From: Bacillus alveayuensis
GTDB taxonomy: Bacteria > Bacillota > Bacilli > Bacillales > Aeribacillaceae
Assembly: GCA_030812955.1 (NCBI GenBank)
Contig: JAUSTR010000001.1
Span: forward strand, 868,001-932,000
Direction: 5' to 3'
Length of the DNA stretch: 64,000 bases
The notes under the pieces are model-generated. The model did no database searches, was not told where the DNA came from, and saw nothing but the letters and a program-made list of their open reading frames with translations. Positions within the stretch are counted from its first letter, which is position 1, and every line of letters starts with the position of its first letter. This document shows positions 1 to 9,029 of this stretch, piece after piece. Made by a program: the position numbers and the translations under genes.

Positions 1-1370
1 AGATTCATAAGCTTCGTCTTGAAGCTGAAAAAGAGATTCGCGAAAGACGAAATGAGTTGCAAAAACAAGAAAATCGATTGTTACAAAAAGAAGAGAATCT
101 CGATCGCAAAGATGAAATATTAGAAAAACGTGAAGCAATGCTTGAGAAAAAAGAAGATTCTCTTAACGAAAGACAACAGCATATTGAAGAGATGGAAAGC
201 AAAGTGGACGAGATGGTAAAGGAGCAGCAAGCTGAGTTAGAACGTATTTCTGGTCTTACTCGTGAAGAAGCAAAACAATTGATTTTAGAGCGAGTTGAAA
301 ATGAGCTTTCCCATGAAATTGCAGTCATGGTGAAGGAAGCAGAAAGCCGCGCAAAAGAAGAAGCGGATAAAAAGGCAAAAGCGATTCTTTCCCTTGCCAT
401 CCAACGTTGTGCTGCTGATCATGTTGCCGAAACAACTGTATCTGTTGTAAACTTACCGAACGATGAAATGAAAGGTCGGATTATCGGTCGTGAAGGACGA
501 AATATTCGCACGTTGGAAACATTAACGGGAATAGATCTTATTATTGATGATACACCTGAAGCTGTCATTCTTTCAGGCTTTGATCCAATTCGTCGAGAAA
601 CGGCTAGAATTGCGTTAGACAAGCTTGTACAAGATGGACGTATTCATCCTGCACGAATTGAAGAGATGGTGGAAAAATCTCGTCGTGAAGTGGATGAATA
701 CATCCGAGAAGTTGGTGAGCAAACGACTTTTGAAGTTGGAGTTCACGGATTGCATCCAGACTTAATTAAAATATTAGGTCGTTTAAAATTTCGAACAAGC
801 TATGGTCAAAATGTGCTAAAACATTCGATGGAAGTAGCATTTTTAACAGGGTTAATGGCTGCTGAACTAGGTGAAGATGAAATGCTTGCAAGACGTGCAG
901 GACTGTTGCATGACATTGGTAAAGCGATTGACCATGAAGTGGAAGGAAGTCACGTTGAAATTGGTGTTGAATTAGCAACGAAATATAAAGAACACCCGGT
1001 AGTGATCAACAGTATCGCTTCTCACCACGGCGATGAGGAACCAAAATCAATTATTGCTGTCCTAGTTGCAGCCGCAGATGCTCTGTCAGCTGCTCGGCCC
1101 GGTGCACGTAGTGAAACACTTGAAAATTACATTCGTCGCTTAGAAAAGCTCGAAGAAATTTCCGAGTCGTTTGAAGGTGTGGAAAAATCATACGCTATTC
1201 AAGCTGGTCGTGAAGTGCGTATTATGGTAAAACCTGATGCCATTGACGATTTAGAAGCACATCGTTTAGCTCGAGATATTCGCAAACGAATTGAAGAGGA
1301 GCTTGATTATCCAGGCCATATAAAAGTCACGGTTATTCGTGAAACACGTGCCGTTGAATATGCAAAATAA
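1..1370 (+). CDS. rny: Ribonuclease Y, 5'-truncated by window edge
   Basis: Membrane-anchored endoribonuclease that starts mRNA turnover. The frame is open from base 3, so the N-terminal membrane anchor and part of the coiled coil lie outside the window. What remains is a charged Glu/Lys/Arg coiled coil, a KH RNA-binding domain (motif [13 protein letters not shown]) and an HD phosphohydrolase domain with the metal-binding [10 protein letters not shown] signature, ending EYAK. The in-frame TTG at 57 is an internal Leu codon, not a start. It is followed by a terminator and then ymdB, as in B. subtilis. Identification is secure; only the N-terminus is missing. Confidence 0.97.
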   Translation, partial: IHKLRLEAEKEIRERRNELQKQENRLLQKEENLDRKDEILEKREAMLEKKEDSLNERQQHIEEMESKVDEMVKEQQAELERISGLTREEAKQLILERVENELSHEIAVMVKEAESRAKEEADKKAKAILSLAIQRCAADHVAETTVSVVNLPNDEMKGRIIGREGRNIRTLETLTGIDLIIDDTPEAVILSGFDPIRRETARIALDKLVQDGRIHPARIEEMVEKSRREVDEYIREVGEQTTFEVGVHGLHPDLIKILGRLKFRTSYGQNVLKHSMEVAFLTGLMAAELGEDEMLARRAGLLHDIGKAIDHEVEGSHVEIGVELATKYKEHPVVINSIASHHGDEEPKSIIAVLVAAADALSAARPGARSETLENYIRRLEKLEEISESFEGVEKSYAIQAGREVRIMVKPDAIDDLEAHRLARDIRKRIEEELDYPGHIKVTVIRETRAVEYAK

Positions 1371-1401
1371 AGTGGTGCTGTAAGGCGCCACTTTATTTTT
1401 T
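1368..1401 (+). terminator. Rho-independent terminator after rny
   Basis: An 8-bp stem (AGTGGTGC / GCGCCACT, one G-T pair) with a 6-nt loop is followed by a T-rich tract. It overlaps the end of rny and separates it from ymdB. Confidence 0.85.
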
Positions 1402-1471
1402 CGGTTATTTATGCCAAACTATATTCAGAAAGTGCGTTTAAACTAATAATGGATTAGAAAGGGCTTCATTC

Positions 1472-2266
1472 ATGAGAGTATTATTTGTAGGCGATATAGT
1501 TGGTTCTCCTGGCAGGGAGATGGTCATAAGATATTTACCTAAATTAAAAGCAAAATATAATCCACATGTAACAATTGTTAATGGAGAAAATGCTGCGCAT
1601 GGGAAAGGGATGACAGAAAAAATTTATCATCAACTACTTGAAAGCGGAGCACAAGTCATTACGATGGGGAATCATACATGGGATAAAAAAGATATATTTG
1701 AGTTTATGGATCATGCTAAACAAATGATTCGACCAGCCAATTTCCCTGAGGGAACCCCAGGAAAAGGGTTCATATATGTTTCAGTCGAAGGAAAAGAACT
1801 TGCCGTCATTAATTTGCAAGGCAGAACATTTTTACCGTCTATCGATTGTCCTTTTCGAAAGGCGGAAGAGATAATCAAAGAAGTAAAAAAAAGAACCCCA
1901 TTCATTTTTGTTGATTTTCATGCAGAAGCAACGAGTGAAAAGCAAGCGATGGGATGGTATTTAGATGGAAAAGTTTCAGCCGTTGTCGGAACGCACACAC
2001 ATGTTCAAACGGCAGATGAACGCTTACTTGAAAAAGGAACAGCGTACATAACAGATGTGGGCATGACCGGACCTTTTGATGGAATATTAGGTGTTGACCG
2101 TGAAGCGGTAATCAAAAAATTTTTAACAAGTTTACCAGTTCGCTTTGAAATTGCGGAAGGAAGGACACAATTGAACGCCGTTATCATTGATATTAATGAA
2201 CAGAATGGAAAAGCTTCTTCGATTAAGCGAATTATGATCAATGACGACAATGTATTTTTCGAGTAA
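1472..2266 (+). CDS. ymdB: YmdB-family metallophosphoesterase
   Basis: 264-aa calcineurin-like phosphoesterase. The B. subtilis homologue hydrolyses 2',3'-cAMP and influences the biofilm/motility choice. Metal-ligand motifs appear in family order: GDIVGSPGR near residue 7, NGENAAHGKG, GNHTWD, DFHAEATSEK and GTHTHVQTAD. The length is typical. The ATG follows a modest GAAAGGG RBS. It lies between rny and spoVS, the conserved order. The function beyond phosphodiesterase activity is carried over from the family. Confidence 0.93.
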   Translation: MRVLFVGDIVGSPGREMVIRYLPKLKAKYNPHVTIVNGENAAHGKGMTEKIYHQLLESGAQVITMGNHTWDKKDIFEFMDHAKQMIRPANFPEGTPGKGFIYVSVEGKELAVINLQGRTFLPSIDCPFRKAEEIIKEVKKRTPFIFVDFHAEATSEKQAMGWYLDGKVSAVVGTHTHVQTADERLLEKGTAYITDVGMTGPFDGILGVDREAVIKKFLTSLPVRFEIAEGRTQLNAVIIDINEQNGKASSIKRIMINDDNVFFE

Positions 2267-2362
2267 TCGAGTTTGAAATGGAAGCTCTTGTGTCATAAAT
2301 ATCATAAATTAAGATGTTCATAAAAAAATCTGCTGTAATTTTTAGAAAAAATCATAAAATTA

Positions 2363-2392
2363 GCAGGAATACGGCAAGTGACTAGTGAATAT
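2363..2392 (+). promoter_or_regulatory. Sigma-H promoter for spoVS
   Basis: GCAGGAATA, 12 nt, AGTGAATAT. This fits the sigma-H consensus RNAGGAWWW-N11/12-RNMGAATWW with one mismatch (T for M). It lies about 125 nt upstream of spoVS, a gene transcribed by sigma-H in B. subtilis. Confidence 0.7.
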
Positions 2393-2517
2393 AGTAACCA
2401 TAAGAAAATCGATATTGTTCAAAATGGGATGGGAAACTTTTTGAACAATTTTAATTCTAATAGGAATTGTTCTAATGAACACTCACGATCTATTGTAAAA
2501 ATAAGGGGGAACTAGAA

Positions 2518-2778
2518 ATGGAAATATTAAAAGTTTCAGCAAAATCAAATCCTAATTCTGTTGCAGGGGCACTTGCTGGTGTGTTAAGAGAACGTGGTGC
2601 CGCAGAAATTCAAGCGATTGGAGCTGGTGCATTGAACCAAGCAGTAAAAGCAGTAGCAATCGCAAGAGGATTCGTTGCACCAAGTGGTGTTGACTTAATT
2701 TGTATTCCTGCCTTTACGGACATTCAAATTGATGGAGAGGAAAGAACGGCTATAAAGCTGATTGTTGAACCTAGATAA
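2518..2778 (+). CDS. spoVS: Stage V sporulation protein S
   Basis: 86-aa Alba-like small protein needed for normal progress to stage V of sporulation. It is near-invariant across Bacillaceae: it begins MEILKVSAKSNPNSVAGAL and ends IKLIVEPR, the usual family length. A good GGGGGA RBS precedes the ATG. The gene stands alone behind a sigma-H promoter at 2363-2392 and is followed by a palindromic repeat that can act as a terminator. Confidence 0.98.
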   Translation: MEILKVSAKSNPNSVAGALAGVLRERGAAEIQAIGAGALNQAVKAVAIARGFVAPSGVDLICIPAFTDIQIDGEERTAIKLIVEPR

Positions 2779-2801
2779 TAAATAAGTCTTCTTACATGTA
2801 C

Positions 2802-2873
2802 AAGAGGCTGTCCTATAGGCGTCTGAACCCAGTTGTATTGGGGTCTGTCACGAGTCTTATAGGGAAGCCTCTT
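2802..2873 (+). repeat. Dispersed palindromic repeat family C, copy 1 (terminator-like)
   Basis: A ~72-bp element starting AAGAGGCTGTCCTATA and closing TATAGGGAAGCCTCTT, so the ends pair into a long stem. The interior carries GTCTGA...GGGGTCTGTC. The reverse complement of 63673-63745 shares both ends and the interior words AGGCTGTCCTATA, GTCTGA, TGTATT and GGGGTCTG. It lies just after spoVS and is followed by an AT-rich tail, so it may also terminate transcription. Confidence 0.7.
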
Positions 2874-3020
2874 AATTTTTAATGAAAATAAAGTTGATAA
2901 ATCTTATCGGATTTATTATAATAATCATCATGAAGTAATGATCCAACTTTTTTGAATAATCATTATTTTCTGTTATTGCTGAAACATTTTTCTTGTATTT
3001 TTTGTCTCTTCGTTCTACAA

Positions 3021-3049
3021 TTGAAAAAGGTTTTTAATTTTTATATAAA
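3021..3049 (+). promoter_or_regulatory. Candidate sigma-A promoter for korAB
   Basis: TTGAAA, 17-nt spacer, TATAAA, about 70 nt upstream of korA in an AT-rich stretch. The match is good, but AT-rich sequence produces such matches by chance. Confidence 0.4.
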
Positions 3050-3117
3050 AATATAAATAAGTTTTACAGTTTAAAATAATATGATGATGTTACGTACAAA
3101 GGGGTGCAAAATAGATT

Positions 3118-4854
3118 ATGGTAAATCAGCTTTCATGGAAAGTAGGCGGTCAACAAGGTGAAGGAATTGAAAGTACAGGAGAAGTGTTTTCCATCGCCTT
3201 AAATCGGCTTGGCTATTATTTATATGGATACCGCCACTTTTCTTCTCGTATTAAAGGTGGACATACAAACAATAAAATACGTGTAAGTACAACGGGAGTT
3301 CATACGATTACACATGATTTAGATATTTTAGTAGCATTCGATCAAGAAACGATCGATGTGAACTTTCATGAGCTTAAAGATGGTGGAATTGTGATTGCAG
3401 ATGCAAAATTTAAGCCAACGATTCCTGACAATTCAAATGTAACCTTATATCCAGTGCCTTTTACGGAGATTGCAACAGAGCTTGGTACCTCTTTAATGAA
3501 AAATATGGTAGCAATAGGAGCGACTAGCGCTGTTATAAATATTGCCCCTGCACACTATCAAGAAGTAGTTCAAGCTACTTACGGTCGAAAAGGGGAACAA
3601 GTTGTTTTAAAAAATATGGAAGCGATCAAAAAAGGAGCTCAATATATGAAGGAAGAGCTCGGCTATGATCGCACAAATCTTTATTTAGAAAAAGCTGATG
3701 GTAAAAGACGTATGTTTATGATTGGAAATGACGCCATTGCTCTAGGGGCAATAGCTGCTGGTTCACGCTTTATGGCTGCTTATCCGATCACACCGGCTTC
3801 GGAAATTATGGAGTACTTGATTAAGAAGCTTCCGGAACTTGGTGGAACGGTTATTCAAACAGAGGATGAAATAGCCGCTTGTACAATGGCCATTGGTGCG
3901 AACTATGCCGGCGCGCGTGCTTTTACAGCATCAGCAGGACCTGGGTTATCTTTAATGATGGAATCAATCGGCCTTTCTGGGATGACAGAAACTCCACTTG
4001 TGATTGTTGATACACAGCGTGGTGGCCCTAGTACAGGTTTGCCGACGAAACAAGAGCAATCTGATATCATGGCAATGATTTATGGCAATCATGGTGAAAT
4101 CCCAAAAATCGTCTTGGCGCCAAGTACGGTACAAGAAGCATTTTATGATACGATTGAAGCATTTAATTTAGCAGAAGAATACCAATGCCCTGTCATTTTA
4201 TTATCTGATTTGCAGTTATCATTAGGAAAACAGACGGTGGAGCCGTTAGAATATGAGAAAATCGAAATTCGCCGAGGGAAACTATTGTCAGAAGAATTAC
4301 CTGAATTAGAAAATAAAGGCTATTTCAAGCGTTATGAAGTAACAGAAGATGGCATCTCACCACGAGTATTGCCGGGAATGAAAAATGGTATTCACCATGT
4401 AACAGGTGTAGAGCATGATGAAACAGGAAAACCGTCAGAATCTGCACAAAACCGTCAAACGCAAATGGACAAGCGCATGAGAAAATTAAAGCATATTCAA
4501 TTTCAGCATGCTGTCCATCGAAATGTTAAGCACGGAGACCCAGATTTGCTAATTATTGGAATTATTTCAACAAGAGGGGCGATTGAAGAAGCGATGCAGA
4601 GTCTTGAACAAGATGGCTTAAAAGTCAATCATGCACACATCCGTCTTCTACATCCGTTCCCAACAAAGGAATTATTACCGCTTGTTGAAAAAGCGAAAAA
4701 AGTAGTCGTAGTAGAGCAAAATGCAACAGGTCAATTGGCCAATATTTTGAAAATGAATGTCGGATATCAAGACAAAATTCATTCCGTTTTAAAATACGAC
4801 GGAAATCCATTCTTGCCGCATGAAATATACACTAAATGCAAGGAGTTGTTCTAA
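3118..4854 (+). CDS. korA: 2-oxoacid:acceptor oxidoreductase, alpha (fused gamma-alpha) subunit
   Basis: 578-aa large subunit of a ferredoxin-dependent 2-oxoacid oxidoreductase, probably 2-oxoglutarate. It converts a 2-oxoacid plus CoA to acyl-CoA and CO2 while reducing ferredoxin. The N-terminal gamma domain (about residues 1-180) has the GGQQGEGI loop. The alpha/PYR part begins near residue 200 with AYPITPASEI at about 222 and includes the conserved SAGPGLSLM segment. The ATG follows AAAGGGG at a rather long spacing. The stop codon TAA abuts the ATG of korB, so the two are co-translated. Substrate choice (2-oxoglutarate versus pyruvate) cannot be decided from sequence by eye. Confidence 0.93.
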   Translation: MVNQLSWKVGGQQGEGIESTGEVFSIALNRLGYYLYGYRHFSSRIKGGHTNNKIRVSTTGVHTITHDLDILVAFDQETIDVNFHELKDGGIVIADAKFKPTIPDNSNVTLYPVPFTEIATELGTSLMKNMVAIGATSAVINIAPAHYQEVVQATYGRKGEQVVLKNMEAIKKGAQYMKEELGYDRTNLYLEKADGKRRMFMIGNDAIALGAIAAGSRFMAAYPITPASEIMEYLIKKLPELGGTVIQTEDEIAACTMAIGANYAGARAFTASAGPGLSLMMESIGLSGMTETPLVIVDTQRGGPSTGLPTKQEQSDIMAMIYGNHGEIPKIVLAPSTVQEAFYDTIEAFNLAEEYQCPVILLSDLQLSLGKQTVEPLEYEKIEIRRGKLLSEELPELENKGYFKRYEVTEDGISPRVLPGMKNGIHHVTGVEHDETGKPSESAQNRQTQMDKRMRKLKHIQFQHAVHRNVKHGDPDLLIIGIISTRGAIEEAMQSLEQDGLKVNHAHIRLLHPFPTKELLPLVEKAKKVVVVEQNATGQLANILKMNVGYQDKIHSVLKYDGNPFLPHEIYTKCKELF

Positions 4855-5721
4855 ATGGCGACATTTAAAGATTTTCGTAATCAAGTAAAACCCAATTGGT
4901 GCCCTGGATGCGGTGATTTTTCGGTTCAAGCTGCCATTCAAAGAGCGGCGGCAAATGTCGGGCTTGAGCCGCATGAGCTCGCAGTCATTTCAGGAATTGG
5001 ATGTTCTGGTCGTATTTCAGGATATATTAACTCATACGGATTTCATGGCATTCACGGGCGTGCCCTTCCGATTGCTCAAGGGGTAAAAATGGCGAACAAA
5101 GAATTAACCGTAATTGCGGCAGGAGGTGATGGGGATGGCTTTGCGATTGGAACAGGCCATACTATTCACTCGATTCGCCGTAATATTGACATTACGTACA
5201 TTGTGATGGACAATCAAATTTACGGGTTGACAAAAGGGCAAACATCACCACGAAGTGAGGTCGGATTTCAAACGAAAAGTACACCGAAAGGGTCTATTGA
5301 ATCACCACTTTCTGTCATTGAAATGGCATTAACCGCTGGAGCAACTTTTGTGGCGCAAAGCTTTTCTACAGATTTAAAAGAATTAACTTCATTAATCGAA
5401 CAAGGAATTACGCATAAAGGTTTTGCCTTTATTAATGTTTTCAGCCCTTGTGTCACATATAACAAAATAAATACGTATGATTGGTTTAAAGAAAATTTAA
5501 CAAAACTAAGCGATATAGATGGATACGATTCATCCAACCGCATCCAAGCCATGCAAACAGTTATGGAACATAACGGATTAGTTACGGGATTAATTTATCA
5601 AAACAAAGAACAACCATCCTATCAAGAACTTATTGATGGCTACAGTGAAGAGCCTTTATCAAAGGCAGATTTACGGATTAGCGAAGAAAAATTTAATGAA
5701 CTTATTTCAGAATTTATGTAA
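4855..5721 (+). CDS. korB: 2-oxoacid:acceptor oxidoreductase, beta subunit
   Basis: 288-aa TPP-binding catalytic subunit partnering KorA. The N-terminal WCPGCGDF motif (Cys16, Cys19) is typical of the family, and the TPP/Mg2+ region GGDGDGFAIGTGH followed by DNQIYGLTKGQTSP spans about residues 88-125. No ferredoxin domain is present, as in other two-subunit KorAB enzymes, so electrons should go to a separate ferredoxin. Its RBS AAGGAG lies inside the end of korA. A strong terminator follows. Confidence 0.94.
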   Translation: MATFKDFRNQVKPNWCPGCGDFSVQAAIQRAAANVGLEPHELAVISGIGCSGRISGYINSYGFHGIHGRALPIAQGVKMANKELTVIAAGGDGDGFAIGTGHTIHSIRRNIDITYIVMDNQIYGLTKGQTSPRSEVGFQTKSTPKGSIESPLSVIEMALTAGATFVAQSFSTDLKELTSLIEQGITHKGFAFINVFSPCVTYNKINTYDWFKENLTKLSDIDGYDSSNRIQAMQTVMEHNGLVTGLIYQNKEQPSYQELIDGYSEEPLSKADLRISEEKFNELISEFM

Positions 5722-5724
5722 AAA

Positions 5725-5775
5725 AGAAGAGGTTGTCTCAAAACGGATTTTTGAGTTGAGCAGCCTCTTTTTTCA
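5725..5775 (+). terminator. Rho-independent terminator after korB
   Basis: AAGAGGTTG pairs with CAGCCTCTT (one G-T pair), with additional TCTCAA/TTGAG pairing inside, and a T-run follows. Confidence 0.85.
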
Positions 5776-5826
5776 TGTGTATAAAATGAATATGAAACAC
5801 TTGTTGAAAGCTTAAAGTTTTCAATT

Positions 5827-5949
5827 TCACGTCTGGCTCTGGGTGTTAGCAGGGATCAATTTCCCTAATTCTTCCGCACATAATGGAACATCAATATTCT
5901 TTTCTCCTAAGTAACCTTTTACCGAAATGATCCAGTTTGTATTTTTCAT
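5827..5949 (-). CDS. Small hypothetical protein (40 aa)
   Basis: Minus-strand ORF beginning MKNTNWIISVKGYLG and ending NTQSQT, with an AAGG-containing upstream sequence 9 nt before the ATG. The frame extends further upstream to 6144, but that part is hydrophobic, low-complexity and overlaps the miaB promoter, so the shorter start is preferred. The composition (a WIISVKG beta-like stretch, then an acidic and Pro-containing tail) looks protein-like. I do not recognise a family and assign no function. It is convergent with korB and divergent from miaB. Confidence 0.4.
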   Translation of the reverse strand: MKNTNWIISVKGYLGEKNIDVPLCAEELGKLIPANTQSQT

Positions 5950-6044
5950 GTCAAACAACCTTGACTTTTTTTTTTCGTTTACAAAACTTTCATTCGCAAG
6001 TAATGAAAAAAACATGTAAAATAGTGCAAAGAGGACGGTTATTA

Positions 6045-6073
6045 TTGTGCACAAAGACTTTTCCTTATATACT
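6045..6073 (+). promoter_or_regulatory. Candidate sigma-A promoter for miaB
   Basis: TTGTGC, 17 nt, TATACT, about 55 nt before the miaB start. The -10 is a 5/6 consensus match and the spacing is ideal. Confidence 0.5.
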
Positions 6074-6129
6074 ATAAAATTGTGTACTCTTTTAAAGCGA
6101 GTGTCAACTTTTGAAAGGAGAATGCAAAC

Positions 6130-7659
6130 ATGAATGAAAAGCAACGTAAGGCAACAACTCTTGTGAATCCATCGGACAAAAAATCCGAGAAGGATTACAG
6201 CAAATATTTTGAACGTATTTATATGCCTCCTTCCTTAAAAGATGCTAAAAAGCGCGGAAAAGAAGAGGTTAAATATCATAAAGACTTCGAAATTCCAGAG
6301 CAGTTTAAAGGGATGGGGAACGGTCGTAATTTTTACATCCGAACATATGGATGTCAAATGAACGAACATGATACAGAAGTCATGGCTGGTATTTTCATGG
6401 CACTTGGGTATGAGCCGACTGACCGCCCAGAGGATGCCAATGTTATTTTATTAAATACATGTGCCATACGAGAAAATGCTGAAAACAAAGTGTTTGGCGA
6501 AATCGGTCACTTAAAGCCTCTCAAAATGGAAAATCCTGACCTTCTTCTTGGCGTCTGTGGCTGTATGTCCCAAGAAGAGTCAGTCGTTAATAAAATATTA
6601 AAACAATACCAATATGTTGACATGATTTTCGGAACACACAATATTCACCGACTTCCTCATATTTTAAATGAAGCCTACATGTCAAAAGAAATGGTTGTAG
6701 AAGTTTGGTCAAAAGAAGGAGACGTCATTGAAAACCTGCCAAAAGTTCGCAAAGGAAATATTAAAGCATGGGTCAACATTATGTACGGATGCGATAAATT
6801 CTGTACGTATTGTATCGTTCCATACACACGCGGAAAAGAGCGCAGCCGGCGTCCAGAAGACATTATCCAAGAGGTGCGCCATTTAGCTGCACAAGGTTAT
6901 CAAGAAATTACCCTTCTCGGCCAAAACGTAAATGCTTACGGCAAAGACTTTGAAGATATGGAATACGGTCTTGGTGACTTGATGGATGAATTACGCAATA
7001 TTGATATTCCGCGCATTCGCTTTACAACAAGTCATCCGCGTGATTTTGACGACCGTCTCATTGAAGTTTTAGCAAAGCGAGGAAACCTTGTTGAGCACAT
7101 TCACCTGCCTGTTCAATCAGGGTCAAGTGACATTTTAAAAATAATGGCTCGAAAATATACACGGGAACAATATTTAGAGCTTGTCCGTAAAATTAAAGAA
7201 GCGATCCCAGATGTAGCCTTAACGACAGATATTATTGTAGGCTTTCCGAACGAAACAGAGGAGCAATTTGAAGAAACGTTATCCCTTTACCGTGAAGTAG
7301 AGTTTGATTCTGCTTATACGTTTATTTATTCTCCTCGTGAAGGTACACCTGCAGCGAAAATGAAGGATAACGTACCGATGGAAGTGAAAAAAGAGCGTCT
7401 ACAACGCTTAAACAATTTAGTGAATGAAATTTCTGCGAAAAAAATGAAAGAATACGAAGGGAAAATCGTCGAAGTTCTTGTTGAAGGTGAATCAAAAAAT
7501 AATCCTGACATTTTAGCTGGATATACACGTAAAAATAAATTAGTCAACTTCAGAGGACCAAAATCAGCAATTGGTCAGCTTGTGAAAGTAAAAATTACAA
7601 AAGCGAAAACGTGGACGTTAGATGGAGAAATGGTAGAAGAAGCTGTAGAGGTGAACTAA
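6130..7659 (+). CDS. miaB: tRNA-2-methylthio-N6-dimethylallyladenosine synthase
   Basis: 509-aa radical-SAM methylthiotransferase that adds a methylthio group at C2 of i6A37 in tRNA. The product of miaA (13591) is its substrate-making partner. The N-terminal UPF0004 domain has cluster cysteines Cys75 (YGCQMNEHD), Cys111 (NTCAIREN) and Cys145 (CGCMSQEE). The radical-SAM triad is Cys221-Cys225-Cys228 (CDKFCTYC). A C-terminal TRAM domain follows. A ~60-residue charged N-terminal extension is typical of Bacillus MiaB. The RBS GAAAGGAG is strong. ymcA starts 2 nt after the stop, giving a miaB-ymcA operon. Confidence 0.97.
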   Translation: MNEKQRKATTLVNPSDKKSEKDYSKYFERIYMPPSLKDAKKRGKEEVKYHKDFEIPEQFKGMGNGRNFYIRTYGCQMNEHDTEVMAGIFMALGYEPTDRPEDANVILLNTCAIRENAENKVFGEIGHLKPLKMENPDLLLGVCGCMSQEESVVNKILKQYQYVDMIFGTHNIHRLPHILNEAYMSKEMVVEVWSKEGDVIENLPKVRKGNIKAWVNIMYGCDKFCTYCIVPYTRGKERSRRPEDIIQEVRHLAAQGYQEITLLGQNVNAYGKDFEDMEYGLGDLMDELRNIDIPRIRFTTSHPRDFDDRLIEVLAKRGNLVEHIHLPVQSGSSDILKIMARKYTREQYLELVRKIKEAIPDVALTTDIIVGFPNETEEQFEETLSLYREVEFDSAYTFIYSPREGTPAAKMKDNVPMEVKKERLQRLNNLVNEISAKKMKEYEGKIVEVLVEGESKNNPDILAGYTRKNKLVNFRGPKSAIGQLVKVKITKAKTWTLDGEMVEEAVEVN

Positions 7660-7661
7660 AG

Positions 7662-8090
7662 ATGGCATATACTAAAGATGATATTTTAGAAAAAGCGAAA
7701 GAGCTTGCGCAGATGATTGCCGAAACAGAACAAGTTGATTTTTTCAAAAAAGCTGAAGCACAAATAAATGAAAACCAAAAAGTACGGGAAATGATGGCTA
7801 GTATTAAAAGTTTGCAAAAGCAAGCTGTTAACTTCCAGCATTACGGAAAACACGAAGCTTTGAAGCAAGTGGAAGAAAAAATTGATCACTTGATGGAACA
7901 ATTGGATCAAATTCCTATTGTCCAACAATTTAAAGAATCTCAAGTTGAAGTGAATGATTTATTGCAATTAGTGGCCAACACGATTTCTAACCATGTGACA
8001 GACGAAATTATCCGTTCAACTGGTGGAAATTTGTTAACAGGGGAAACAGGTTCAAAAATTAGAAATAGTCCAAAAGGAAGCTGTCATTAA
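7662..8090 (+). CDS. ymcA: RicA/YmcA, RNase Y-associated regulator
   Basis: 142-aa helical protein. In B. subtilis YmcA (RicA) forms a complex with YlbF and YaaT that promotes RNase Y-dependent mRNA maturation and Spo0A phosphorelay activity, and is needed for biofilm, competence and sporulation. The start is the ATG at 7662 (MAYTKDDILEKAKELA) behind GAGGTGA, placed within the end of miaB; an earlier in-frame start at 7611 would lie inside miaB. A strong terminator follows. Confidence 0.94.
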   Translation: MAYTKDDILEKAKELAQMIAETEQVDFFKKAEAQINENQKVREMMASIKSLQKQAVNFQHYGKHEALKQVEEKIDHLMEQLDQIPIVQQFKESQVEVNDLLQLVANTISNHVTDEIIRSTGGNLLTGETGSKIRNSPKGSCH

Positions 8091-8098
8091 AGTTTCCG

Positions 8099-8132
8099 GA
8101 GCGCTGTCATCATTTGACAGCGCTCATTTTTT
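8099..8132 (+). terminator. Rho-independent terminator after ymcA
   Basis: Perfect GAGCGCTGTCA / TGACAGCGCTC stem with a short loop and a T-run. Confidence 0.95.
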
Positions 8133-8311
8133 CATTTGATTCCCCTCTTCAAAGCAAAAAAATATAGATTTGATGATTTTAGGTACATATTTGTTAAAGT
8201 CCGCATAGAATGAACTAGAAGGTCTTATGATTTTTTTTCAACATGTCTTGAAGGATAAAAGATCAAGTACAAATGTGCACTGAAGATTGTTTTGAGGAGG
8301 GTTTTTGTAAA

Positions 8312-8866
8312 ATGTCAGAATACAGGGAAATTATTACGAAAGCAGTAGTGGCGAAAGGGAAAAAATTTACGCAGGCAACCCATACGATTTCCCCAGAAAA
8401 GAAGCCAGCAAGTATTTTAGGTGGATGGATTATTAACCATAAATATGATGCTCGGAAAAAAGGGAAAACCGTTGAAATTTCCGGAAGCTATGATATCAAC
8501 GTTTGGTACTCGTTTAATGAAAATACGAAAACAGAAGTTGTAACGGAAACCGTTAAATACACGGATGTTTTAAAATTAAAATATAAAGATGATAACTATT
8601 TAGATGATGAGCATGAAGTGATTGCTCGCGTGCTACAACAACCAAACTGTTTAGAAGTGACGATTTCACCAAATGGCGAAAATATCGTTGTTCAAGTAGA
8701 AAGAGAATTTTTAGCAGAAGTGATTGGGGAAACGAAAGTTGTCGTGTCCATAAATACAGAAGGATTTACAGAACAGGATGAGGATTGGGAAGACTGGGAA
8801 GAAGAATTGGAGGAAGAAATAGAAGATTTAGATCCTGAAATGATGCTTGATGAACCAGAAGAATAA
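8312..8866 (+). CDS. cotE: Outer spore coat morphogenetic protein CotE
   Basis: 184-aa protein that nucleates the outer spore coat around the forespore. The start [19 protein letters not shown] matches the conserved CotE N-terminus; the frame runs 13 codons further upstream, but the GAGGAGGG RBS at 8294-8301 sits within that stretch. The C-terminus is the characteristic very acidic Glu/Asp/Trp tail ending EPEE. Upstream, ACATATT (8185-8191) and CATAGAAT (8204-8211) resemble a sigma-E promoter, but their 12-nt spacing is shorter than usual, so I do not list it. A terminator separates it from mutS. Confidence 0.97.
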   Translation: MSEYREIITKAVVAKGKKFTQATHTISPEKKPASILGGWIINHKYDARKKGKTVEISGSYDINVWYSFNENTKTEVVTETVKYTDVLKLKYKDDNYLDDEHEVIARVLQQPNCLEVTISPNGENIVVQVEREFLAEVIGETKVVVSINTEGFTEQDEDWEDWEEELEEEIEDLDPEMMLDEPEE

Positions 8867-8869
8867 TCG

Positions 8870-8907
8870 AAAACTAGGGAGGGAACCTTTCTAGTTTTTC
8901 TTTTTTC
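8870..8907 (+). terminator. Rho-independent terminator after cotE
   Basis: AAAACTAG / CTAGTTTT stem with inner AGG/CCT pairing, then TTCTTTTTT. Confidence 0.8.
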
Positions 8908-9029
8908 AATGAAAAACGGCCACCATCGTGAATCTCGTCTCTAAAAGTAGTTTTATGATATAATAAAAGATGCTTTTTATTCGATATAAAAATGGAAAGA
9001 GATTTCGAAATAAAAATTGGGGGATTCAC

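Noticed and set aside
5950-6144. N-terminal extension of the 40-aa minus-strand ORF
   Set aside because: Low-complexity hydrophobic sequence overlapping the miaB promoter and without an RBS.
8185-8211. Sigma-E-like boxes ACATATT and CATAGAAT upstream of cotE
   Set aside because: The 12-nt spacing is 2-3 nt shorter than sigma-E promoters normally have.
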